Shown: one piece after another, positions 38,615 through 46,354 of the stretch
Layout: every line of letters begins with the position of its first letter
Numbering within the stretch: the first letter of the stretch is position 1
IMG/VR virus record: IMGVR_UViG_3300012944_000025
Span: 25,581-89,580 of that record
Reading direction: 5' to 3' (one strand)
DNA length: 64,000 nt
Source: a virus
Position numbers and translations under genes: made by a program
The notes under the pieces: model-generated
Told to the model about the DNA's origin: nothing
What the model saw: the letters and a program-made list of their open reading frames with translations, nothing else
The model's database searches: none

Positions 38615-39366
38615 CGCTCGACAGGATCGCTAGGCTGGCCAAAGCCGCCAACGAGACGAAGGCCGAGCGCGACATCGTGCTGTGGCGCGCGTGGAAGAAG
38701 AATCCCTCGGACGCCGCGGCCTCGGCGCTGCTTGCCCAAGTCTCGCCCCTGATCGCGCGCGAGGCGTCAAAGTGGGACCAGACGATGGCTCGCCCGCTGC
38801 TCGAGACCGAAGGCAAGCGCCTGGCGATGCAGGCGTTCCACGGCTACGACCCCGGAAAGGGCGCGGCCCTCGGCACCCATCTCGTTAACCAGCTTCAGCG
38901 GATGAGCCGGCTCGTGTACGCGAATCAGAACGTCGCCCGGCTGCCCGAAAACAAGATGCTGTGGTTCCACGCCTACCACAAGGCAAGCGCGCGCCTGGGG
39001 GACGAGCTTGGTCGCTCGCCGACCACCGACGAGATGGCGGACGAGCTGGGATGGTCGATCCCCCGCGTCGAGGAGTTCCGGCGATCGATCAGCCGGCGCG
39101 AGCTGCTCGAGTCCGGCGGTCACGACGACTCCGGCGCCTCCGGGCTGCACGAGGACGAGCGACAGGACCACACGTTGGACTTCGTGCACCACGGCCTGCC
39201 GCCGGTCCAGAAGGCAATCTTCGAGCATCTGACGGGGTACGCAGGATCGGAAATACTATCCAATCAAGGGATTCAAAAAAAGCTCGGCTTGACTCAAGGG
39301 ATTTACTCGTACCAGAAGGCGAAGTTGATCGAGCACGTCTCGAACGTGCAGAAGGGAAAGCGATGA
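38611..39366 (+). CDS. Sigma-70-like factor within the tail operon, 251 aa
   Basis: ATG 38611 overlaps the hub stop (ATGA). Region-2-like G-Y-D-P-G-K-G-A-A-L-G-T-H-L-V-N-Q-L, region-3-like L-G-D-E-L-G-R-S-P-T-T-D-E-M-A-D-E-L-G, and a C-terminal L-P-P-V-Q-K-A-I-F-E ... K-K-L-G-L-T-Q region resembling region 4. Such a protein would direct RNA polymerase to phage promoters; sigma-like genes inside virion operons exist in some large phages. The -10-binding residues are poorly conserved, so a structural role cannot be ruled out. Its 3' end is AT-rich. Confidence 0.72.
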   Translation: MTLDRIARLAKAANETKAERDIVLWRAWKKNPSDAAASALLAQVSPLIAREASKWDQTMARPLLETEGKRLAMQAFHGYDPGKGAALGTHLVNQLQRMSRLVYANQNVARLPENKMLWFHAYHKASARLGDELGRSPTTDEMADELGWSIPRVEEFRRSISRRELLESGGHDDSGASGLHEDERQDHTLDFVHHGLPPVQKAIFEHLTGYAGSEILSNQGIQKKLGLTQGIYSYQKAKLIEHVSNVQKGKR

Positions 39367-39581
39367 GCCTGCTTGGCCTGCTCAACTTCGTCGTGCTGCA
39401 GTGGTTCTGCGTGCGCCTCGAGGTGTCGTTCACAGGTGTATGTCCGCCGGGCGCGAAACATCGCTGGTGGGACCGTGAGATCGCCGTCGGTGACCCCAAC
39501 GTGTCGTTCTCGCTGCTCCGCTGGATCGTTCCGCTAACCGGCTGGTGGTCGTCGTACCGTCGGATCGGAGCGCGCCGATGA
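39363..39581 (+). CDS. Small Trp-rich membrane-associated protein, 72 aa
   Basis: ATG 39363 overlaps the upstream stop (ATGA). A hydrophobic start (L-L-G-L-L-N-F-V-V-L-Q-W-F) and a second segment (L-L-R-W-I-V-P-L-T-G-W-W) suggest one or two membrane passes. It could assist lysis or injection, being placed before the M23 peptidase. No family recognised. Confidence 0.62.
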   Translation: MSLLGLLNFVVLQWFCVRLEVSFTGVCPPGAKHRWWDREIAVGDPNVSFSLLRWIVPLTGWWSSYRRIGARR

Positions 39582-40675
39582 CCGCGTCACCGACCGACCG
39601 CAGCGCCGTCGCACCTGCAGAGCGCCCACAGGACGACGTCGCGCTTCGCTTGCAGCGCGCCGCCGCGACTCTGGCCGCCCGGAAGGGGACCGACCTTAAT
39701 CAGACGGTTCCCGCACTCGAGTACGATCCCACCACGGGTCGGCGATTCTTCGACACCACGCCCGTTCCCCTGCGTCGCCTGCTGGGCTCGCCGCTGGCCA
39801 AGACCGGCAAGTTCGCGCAGGGACCGGGACGCGAACGCAGGCTGTCCGGCGGCTGGGGCGACCCTCGATCGTTCTCGTACGATCCTCACGTCAGCACGAA
39901 TTCGCGACACCAGGGCCTCGACTTCATGGCACCCGCCGGCGAGGCGGTGCTCTCGTGCGGCGACGGCATCGTGTCGTTCGCTGGGTTCCAGTCGCGCAAG
40001 GGCGCGGTGGGCGTCGATGGCGCGCACGCCGACGCGAGCAACAACGTGCTCGATAAGACGGATAGCGTAATCGCTCTGATCGACCAGGTCGGGTTCGGAG
40101 GGATCGCCGTGCACGTCAAGCACAACGGCGACTTCGAGGGCTACCGCACTGAGTACTACCACCTGTCGAGCGTCACGGTTCGTGAGGGGCAGCGCGTCAG
40201 CGAGGGCCAGCAGATCGGCACGATTGGAAGCACCGGCGTGAGGGGCATCGGACCGCACCTTCACTTCCAGGTCGCGCTGGTCGCCGCGGGGACCTCGGCG
40301 CTGGTCAGGCCCACCGCGCTCGTCCCCAACTACTGGCCGGGGCACGCGGACGCGACCATCGCGGCGACGCCCGGGCAAGTCGCGCCACCGTCGCCGACCA
40401 TCGGGCTGGCGCCCGCGGGGTCGCAGATCGCCACAGGGGCCGCGACGGCGCAGACGCAGGCGTCGGACCGCGCCACCGCGATGCAGAACCAGGGCGTGGC
40501 GGATATCAAGCGCAACCAGGCGCGTCACGACGACATGATGGAGACGCGGCTGGGCGCGTACCAAGGCGGGCTGTACGCAACCGTGGCCGCCTTCCAGGGC
40601 GGCGGGGCCGTGGTGACCTCGCCGATGACGTTCAACTTCGACACCGGGACGTGGAGCGACGGGAGCCCCTTATGA
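39578..40675 (+). CDS. M23-family endopeptidase domain protein, 365 aa
   Basis: ATG 39578 overlaps the upstream stop (ATGA). Zinc-site motifs of lysostaphin-type M23 peptidases: H111-x-x-x-D115 (R-H-Q-G-L-D-F), then Y-Y-H-L-S (H195) and G-P-H-L-H-F (H227 and H229), with surrounding G-E-A-V-L and E-G-Q-Q-I-G-T-I-G family sequence. Cuts peptide cross-links in peptidoglycan. In a tail operon it most likely digests the wall at entry, complementing the hub's glycan-cutting domain. The last 100 residues are Ala/Gln-rich. Confidence 0.88.
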   Translation: MTASPTDRSAVAPAERPQDDVALRLQRAAATLAARKGTDLNQTVPALEYDPTTGRRFFDTTPVPLRRLLGSPLAKTGKFAQGPGRERRLSGGWGDPRSFSYDPHVSTNSRHQGLDFMAPAGEAVLSCGDGIVSFAGFQSRKGAVGVDGAHADASNNVLDKTDSVIALIDQVGFGGIAVHVKHNGDFEGYRTEYYHLSSVTVREGQRVSEGQQIGTIGSTGVRGIGPHLHFQVALVAAGTSALVRPTALVPNYWPGHADATIAATPGQVAPPSPTIGLAPAGSQIATGAATAQTQASDRATAMQNQGVADIKRNQARHDDMMETRLGAYQGGLYATVAAFQGGGAVVTSPMTFNFDTGTWSDGSPL

Positions 40676-40758
40676 AGCTAATTTGGCCCATCCTTATATT
40701 TATAATTGGCTTTGGCAGTATTGCTTTGAGCAGAATTATAGCTCGCCGTGGCGAATAG
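40672..40758 (+). CDS. 28-residue single-span membrane peptide
   Basis: ATG 40672 overlaps the M23 stop (ATGA), and its TAG overlaps the next start (GTG 40748) by 11 bases. The peptide is a hydrophobic span (I-W-P-I-L-I-F-I-I-G-F-G-S-I) followed by S-R-I-I-A-R-R-G-E. Its codons are strikingly AT-rich in a GC-rich operon. Size and topology recall small lysis or injection-accessory peptides. Too short to assign. Confidence 0.6.
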   Translation: MKLIWPILIFIIGFGSIALSRIIARRGE

Positions 40759-41203
40759 ATTCGACGTCAACATCCAGATCGTACCAGCCACGGCCTACCA
40801 GGGCATGGCGTTCTACTCGTTCGGCCAAAAAAGATCCCTCGGCGTTCGGGGCATCAATAAACTGGTGAACATGTTTGCGCGGTACCTCCTGACCCCGATC
40901 GGCACCGACTCGGTCGACTTGTCCTTCGGCACCGTGCTGCCAGGCCTGATCGGGTCCAACGTCGCACTCACCGACGCTCAGGAGGTCCTTCAGGCCTCCG
41001 TGACCGCCACGACCGACGCTATCCACGCGTTCCAGGCCGGACGCGGCAGCGTTCCCGACGACGAGCGGCTGGCCACCGCTGAGGTCACCCGGTTCATTTT
41101 GATCGAAGAGGCACCGGGGTTCGCCGCGCAGATCTTGATTCGCAACACGGCAAACGAGACGATGCCCCTCGTCCTACCCTCGCTATCGGTGGTGTCCCCA
41201 TGA
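40748..41203 (+). CDS. gp25/W-like baseplate wedge protein, 151 aa
   Basis: GTG 40748. Pattern around residues 30-95 (I-N-K-L-V-N-M-F-A-R-Y-L-L-T-P-I-G-T, F-G-T-V-L-P-G-L) resembles the gp25/GPW baseplate wedge family, and the next gene is J/gp6-like as usual for that pair in contractile tails. Homology is by pattern and context, not strong identity. Confidence 0.68.
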   Translation: MANRFDVNIQIVPATAYQGMAFYSFGQKRSLGVRGINKLVNMFARYLLTPIGTDSVDLSFGTVLPGLIGSNVALTDAQEVLQASVTATTDAIHAFQAGRGSVPDDERLATAEVTRFILIEEAPGFAAQILIRNTANETMPLVLPSLSVVSP

Positions 41204-43176
41204 CCCAGGTCGTAGTTGGATCAGCCGACGTCACGCTCGCGGCCAATTTTCTCGAACAGTTTCTGACTGACCAAGTGCCCGAGGGTGATTTTACACAGGG
41301 GACCGCGCTCCGGGATCTCACGGTCAAGGCCCTTGCCGCGGTTGTGGCCTTCATGCGCAAGGACGCCTCGCTCGGGCTCCAGCTCCGGTCGCTGGTCACG
41401 GTCAAGAACGCGATCGGTTCTGACGTCGACGCGGTGACCGACGCGGTGACCGCAATCCTGTCCAACTTCTTCGTCACACCCAAGGCTGGGCGGAAGTCCC
41501 GGGGTTTCGTCGTCGGGCACGCGTCGCGACAGGTCGATATCTTCGTTCCCACCACGACCCGATTCACCTACAGCCAAGGCTTGGTGTTCGTGGTCGACAG
41601 TGCCGACGTGCTCCTCGTGCCGGCGGCCCAGCTGGTGCCGATCATCGACGCCGACAATGCCGTGCTCGATTACGAGTTCCGCATCCCGCTGGTCGCCACG
41701 CAGACGGGCGCGGCGTACAACGTCGACCCGTCGTTGTTCTCGGACTTCGATCGGTTCAGCCCCTACGTCACGCGGATCGAGAGCACGGCGAAGTTCTCGG
41801 GCGGCAGCGGCCAGGAGACCGTCGACGAGATCCTGGAGCGCGCGCCCACCGCGGTGTCGGTCCGCAACCTCATCAACGACCGATCCATCGACGCGACCCT
41901 GAACGACAACTTCGACGGGATTGACAGCCTGATCGTGGTCGGGTTCGGGGACCCCGAGATGCAGCGCGACCTCATCCCGGGGATCGCGCCACACCTCCGG
42001 TTGCACGTCGGGGGAATGACCGACGTGTACCTGCGCACCGCGCTGACGGAGACCGAGTTCGTGGGCACCATCGGGGATCTGTTCGCGCGCCCTGACGGCG
42101 TGGCCTGCATGTTCCGCGACGCCTCGGCGGATTTCACCGACTCGCCGGCCGTGCAGCCCGGCGACATCGTTCGCGTCACGGCCGGGATCCCGACGACACC
42201 AAGCGAGTTTCTCATCATCGAGGTCTACGACGCGAACACGCTGATCGTTAGCGAGCGTTCGCCGTTTCCCCTGGCCACCGACGAGGCCAATCCCCCGACG
42301 ACTGTGTCGTACGTCATCGGACGCATCGGCCCGTCCTATAACGATATCCGTGCTGACGTGGGCGGCGCCCCGCTCGTCACCGGGGTGACGTCCCGTCGGA
42401 TAAATCGGCAAGGCCGAATCGTCTTGCCCGGTGGCCCTGTGATGGACGTGCTTGACGTTGCGATCACCAACCCTCCGATCGGCGAGGCGGCGTTCAAGAG
42501 CACCCTCGACGGCTTCGTTCACTTCCCGAACCAGGTGAACGTCGCGCCGTCCGACGTCGCCACTCCGGACGCCGGGCTCCAGTTCCAAACCATCGTGCAC
42601 GGACCCGCGTACGCCCAGAGCGCTCTGCAGTGGATGGACGTCGTGGTGGGCACCGATGACCAGCCGGCTCGATTCGACGGACTGCTTCTTCGGGTTCGCT
42701 ACCGGACCCTGGCGTCCTTCGCGGCGATCGACTCGTTCGTCCGCGGCCGCCGGGAGCGCGTGACCGCCGCGTTCCAGCTCCCGCGGGGACACCATCCCGT
42801 GGTCGTCCGCATGCACGTCCGCTACACGCTGAAGACCACGGCCATCGCCACCCTGAGCAACGACAACATCGCCCAGTCCATCGTTGACTTCGTCAACGGG
42901 TTCGACACCACGGCCAATCCGATCGATGTGTCCGCCGTGACGCAACTCGTGCGCAACACGTACCCCGACGTCGGCCCGATCGAGCCGATCACCATCGAGT
43001 ACGACCTTCGCGCCCCGACAGGAGACGTGATGTCCTACCAGACCACCGACGTCGTCAGGGCCGTCCCCGAGCGGCAAGTCTCGGGACCCGCGCTCGACCT
43101 AGATACGCTCGGCGTCACCAACCAGACGCTGCGCTACATCGCTAACTCCGCCGGCATCACGGTCGAGGCCCTGTGA
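41200..43176 (+). CDS. Baseplate J / gp6-like protein, 658 aa
   Basis: ATG 41200 overlaps the upstream stop (ATGA). N-terminal F-L-T-D-Q-V-P-E-G-D-F-T-Q-G-T-A-L-R-D-L and central G-G-S-G-Q-E-T-V-D-E-I-L-E-R-A-P with D-P-E-M-Q-R-D are typical of the baseplate J family that forms wedge arms in contractile tails. Longer than P2 J (about 300 residues), nearer to gp6 of larger phages. Strong evidence for a myovirus-type baseplate. Confidence 0.85.
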   Translation: MTQVVVGSADVTLAANFLEQFLTDQVPEGDFTQGTALRDLTVKALAAVVAFMRKDASLGLQLRSLVTVKNAIGSDVDAVTDAVTAILSNFFVTPKAGRKSRGFVVGHASRQVDIFVPTTTRFTYSQGLVFVVDSADVLLVPAAQLVPIIDADNAVLDYEFRIPLVATQTGAAYNVDPSLFSDFDRFSPYVTRIESTAKFSGGSGQETVDEILERAPTAVSVRNLINDRSIDATLNDNFDGIDSLIVVGFGDPEMQRDLIPGIAPHLRLHVGGMTDVYLRTALTETEFVGTIGDLFARPDGVACMFRDASADFTDSPAVQPGDIVRVTAGIPTTPSEFLIIEVYDANTLIVSERSPFPLATDEANPPTTVSYVIGRIGPSYNDIRADVGGAPLVTGVTSRRINRQGRIVLPGGPVMDVLDVAITNPPIGEAAFKSTLDGFVHFPNQVNVAPSDVATPDAGLQFQTIVHGPAYAQSALQWMDVVVGTDDQPARFDGLLLRVRYRTLASFAAIDSFVRGRRERVTAAFQLPRGHHPVVVRMHVRYTLKTTAIATLSNDNIAQSIVDFVNGFDTTANPIDVSAVTQLVRNTYPDVGPIEPITIEYDLRAPTGDVMSYQTTDVVRAVPERQVSGPALDLDTLGVTNQTLRYIANSAGITVEAL

Positions 43177-43412
43177 TGATTGACTGCATGACATGCCTTT
43201 GTGTCGAAGCCCATTGCCCCTCCTCGTGGACGCACGTCGACAACGTCGGCATCACGCATGGGTTCGTCGAAGGGACGGCGAGCGACCCGAGTTTCTCGCT
43301 GTCATCCAAGCTTTGTGAATTGAATCTATACGAGGGTGAGCCGCTCCCTGTTTGGGGATTCCGGGCAGTGGATGAGGTGTTCGTCATAAGGACGTCTGAT
43401 GCCCATCGTTGA
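43173..43412 (+). CDS. Permuted D-C-M-T-C-L family protein in the tail operon, 79 aa
   Basis: ATG 43173 overlaps the J-like stop (ATGA). Starts M-M-I-D-C-M-T-C-L-C-V-E-A-H-C, then V-G-I-T-H-G-F, then a single Cys (K-L-C-E-L): the same elements as the minus-array family but with the terminal signature moved to the front. If the four ligands bind one zinc, this is what a circular permutation would look like. It is the only clear plus-strand member. Its 3' end overlaps the next gene by 14 bases. Confidence 0.75.
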   Translation: MMIDCMTCLCVEAHCPSSWTHVDNVGITHGFVEGTASDPSFSLSSKLCELNLYEGEPLPVWGFRAVDEVFVIRTSDAHR

Positions 43413-45774
43413 CTATCCTTATTCGCTGTTGCGCGGCCTGTCCGACTTCTGGACCCGGTTCTTCGCCGACGCCGATCAGCTCGACGCCCTGTATCGGGGC
43501 ACGATCATCCAGCTCGGCCAGGCGTACCTGGACTTGCTGTCGAGCGTCCTCAGCGTGTCGTTCAAGGACGCGATCGTGCTAGACCGCGAGTACTACCAGC
43601 TGATCGCGATCCGCGAAGACGAGGTGTCGTTCTCCGCGCTCGACAACCGCTGGACGTTCAACCTGCCGGACCCCGTGGTCAGCTTCGCGTCGCTAGACAA
43701 CCGGGTCGTCGAGCCCACCGCGTCCCTCGAGCCGAACCTCGACTTCGAGGTCTCGAGCCGCGTGGTTCGCTTTCGCATTGATCCCACCGACCCAGCAGGG
43801 GACGGGTCGCCCCTGGTCGGGTTCGCGCGCCGGGCTCTCGACGTCGAGATCGGCGGCCGCTTCTTCGACCCTGGCGTATCCGACTGGCGGACGACCGGCG
43901 TGCGGAAGGGCGACACGGTCCGGATCCTTGACGTTGGCCCCGACGGAACCCAGCGGCGAAGGGCCGACTACCCAATCATCCTGGTCCGCCAAGAGGGCGT
44001 CTACGTGACGCCCGACACGCCCCTGCCGACCGGGGGGTCGCTGACGTCAATCAACTACGTGGTGCTCCGCGTCCCTCAGGCGCCGAATGTGATCGCGGAG
44101 TCGTTCACGCTGGCATCCTCCTCAGCCGAGCTGGCGCACACGCGGATCGACGTCGGATCCGTGCGCGTGTTCGCCAAGGCACCCGATGGCTCCGACGTGG
44201 TTGAGGGCGTCGACTACGTTGTCAACTACGAGCAGGGGCTGATCATCACCATCACGACGTGGATTGGAATGATCAGCGGCGCCGGAACGTTCTCGGCGGA
44301 CTACTCCTGGCGCACGGAGGTTCGTCCGGCCGGCGGACCATCTCCGCGCCTGGCGACCAACGGCTCGATCGGAGTCGTCGCAACTGCCCGCGTCCTACAG
44401 ATTGCGATGTGGGCCCCGGATGCCCGGGTGGACCGTCGAACGTTGGCCAACAACTTCGGCTCGCTGATCGGGCGCTCGCTGCCCAGCTCGGAGGCCTACC
44501 GCGCATTCCTCGCCGGCATCTTCCAGCTGTACGTGCTTGGCCCGGTGCTGGAGCGCATCGAGAGCGCGCTCAACGTCGTGCTCGGGTACCCAGTGATCCG
44601 CGACGACGGGGAGACGTTCCTGTCCGTGGACACGTCCGATCCGAAGTTCGACCGCGTGCTCACATCCCGACCGCCGGCGGGATTGGTCACGACCTACACC
44701 TTTCCCAAGGGAACCCCGTTCCGCGAGGACCTGGTCGCGGGCCTCACGCTCGAGTCGTTCGTGCCGCTTACCACCGTCGTGTCGGTCGTGGACTGGATCC
44801 AGTCCCCGAATTGGTGGCATGGGGCCGTCATCCCCGAGCAGCTTTTTGGAGCCGTCGACGGCGGCCGCCCGGCGGTCTCGAGACGCACTGCGAGCCCCTT
44901 CTACATCGAGAACATCTATGGCGCCGCAGACGGCGCGGTCTATGGTGATCCTGGCTTGATCTACGGCGGCGATGAGGACGGATTCATTCCACCGCCTGGC
45001 CATCCCGTGCTCCGTCACCGCCTGGCGTTCGTCTTGATGGATCGGTATCTGAAGTACCATACGTTCTCGATCAAGTTTAACGCCATCGAGCTGGCCTCGG
45101 CCATCGGGGTCGCGCTCCCGCAGAGCCTGAAGGACCTCAACGAGCTGGTGCTCACGGCGAGACCGTCCCACACGTTCCCGTTCACGACCCCCGAGACCTT
45201 CTTTAGCGACGAGATCCAAGTCACCGAGTCGACGCTCGCGTTCCATCGCCTGCTCGGGTCCCGCGTGTTCGGCCCTGACAAGGTCGTGTACACGGACACC
45301 AGTCCGACGTACGGTGAGGGGGTGTGGGCCTTCGGTGACTACTTCAAGTACGAGCTGTTCACCGTCAGCACCGCGTTCCCGTCGATAGGCGTCCCGGTGA
45401 CACTGGGCGGCACGCCTGTCGCTCCCCGTCACGGGCGTCTGGTTATCGTGCATTTGGCAGGAACCGCTGCGGGCCGCGCGCTCGTGGAGAACCTGGACTA
45501 CTCCGTCAACTACGCGAACAGGACCGTGACGCGTCTAACCGCGTGGGCCTCGAACACGATCAACGTCACGTACCGACAGCTCAACATCGGCAACCTCGCC
45601 GACGCCCCGAAGGGGACGGGCGACATGCAGGTCCTGTACAACGGCGTGGACCCTGCGCTCGTCACCGCTGCGTTCAACCCGTCGGCCGCCGGCTGGGACG
45701 GGACCGTCAACCCACTCACGGCCCCGCGCGACATCGGTATGGTCGAACGTGCCTTGATCGTTAATCCCCATTGA
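43399..45774 (+). CDS. Large baseplate/tail protein, 791 aa
   Basis: ATG 43399. Starts like a baseplate protein (P-Y-S-L-L-R-G-L-S-D-F-W-T-R-F-F) and continues as long beta-rich stretches, consistent with a wedge, fibre-base or gp7/gp8-type component after J. No enzymatic motif. No named family. Confidence 0.75.
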   Translation: MPIVDYPYSLLRGLSDFWTRFFADADQLDALYRGTIIQLGQAYLDLLSSVLSVSFKDAIVLDREYYQLIAIREDEVSFSALDNRWTFNLPDPVVSFASLDNRVVEPTASLEPNLDFEVSSRVVRFRIDPTDPAGDGSPLVGFARRALDVEIGGRFFDPGVSDWRTTGVRKGDTVRILDVGPDGTQRRRADYPIILVRQEGVYVTPDTPLPTGGSLTSINYVVLRVPQAPNVIAESFTLASSSAELAHTRIDVGSVRVFAKAPDGSDVVEGVDYVVNYEQGLIITITTWIGMISGAGTFSADYSWRTEVRPAGGPSPRLATNGSIGVVATARVLQIAMWAPDARVDRRTLANNFGSLIGRSLPSSEAYRAFLAGIFQLYVLGPVLERIESALNVVLGYPVIRDDGETFLSVDTSDPKFDRVLTSRPPAGLVTTYTFPKGTPFREDLVAGLTLESFVPLTTVVSVVDWIQSPNWWHGAVIPEQLFGAVDGGRPAVSRRTASPFYIENIYGAADGAVYGDPGLIYGGDEDGFIPPPGHPVLRHRLAFVLMDRYLKYHTFSIKFNAIELASAIGVALPQSLKDLNELVLTARPSHTFPFTTPETFFSDEIQVTESTLAFHRLLGSRVFGPDKVVYTDTSPTYGEGVWAFGDYFKYELFTVSTAFPSIGVPVTLGGTPVAPRHGRLVIVHLAGTAAGRALVENLDYSVNYANRTVTRLTAWASNTINVTYRQLNIGNLADAPKGTGDMQVLYNGVDPALVTAAFNPSAAGWDGTVNPLTAPRDIGMVERALIVNPH

Positions 45775-45778
45775 CCCC

Positions 45779-46339
45779 ATGCTGGAGCGAACCTTGCGCA
45801 CACAACGAACGAAGCAGGAAGGTCTCGACGGCGTACCCATGTGGGGACTCGTCGGGCTCACGATTCGAGACGCCCGCACGCGCGAGGTCCGCCGAACGTA
45901 CGAGATCCGAAACAAGATCACGTTCCTGACCGCCGACCTGCTGGTGGAGTTGATCGCGCAGCGAACGACCGACCCCGCGCCGGCCAGGAACCTTGTGTAC
46001 TCGATGCGGATGGGCAGCTCGAACACGGCCGCTCAGCGGTCCGACACGAACCTGGGGGCCTTCGTGATCGGCAAGGTGCTCGGAGACGTCGGAAAGGTCA
46101 CCGGCGCGCCGGGCGAGATCCAGTTCGTCACGACCTTGGACTCCGGCGACGCCAACGGGTCCACCATGCGGGAGGCGGGGCTATTCACTGCCGGCGCGGC
46201 CCAGTCAACCAGCGACACGCCGGGGACGACGCCTGGCGCGACGCGCCTGGTCGCGCGGCAGGTCCATCCCGACATCCTCAAGACGGTGGCGATCGTGATT
46301 GACTACTCTTGGACGATCGCGTTCACCGCGATTCCATGA
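45779..46339 (+). CDS. Tail collar/fibre-attachment-like protein, 186 aa
   Basis: ATG 45779, four bases after the upstream stop. A beta-rich protein with V-Y-S-M-R-M-G-S-S and T-M-R-E-A-G-L-F, a pattern found in small tail proteins placed just before fibres. Exact role unknown. Confidence 0.65.
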   Translation: MLERTLRTQRTKQEGLDGVPMWGLVGLTIRDARTREVRRTYEIRNKITFLTADLLVELIAQRTTDPAPARNLVYSMRMGSSNTAAQRSDTNLGAFVIGKVLGDVGKVTGAPGEIQFVTTLDSGDANGSTMREAGLFTAGAAQSTSDTPGTTPGATRLVARQVHPDILKTVAIVIDYSWTIAFTAIP

Positions 46340-46354
46340 ACGGAGGAGCGGACC

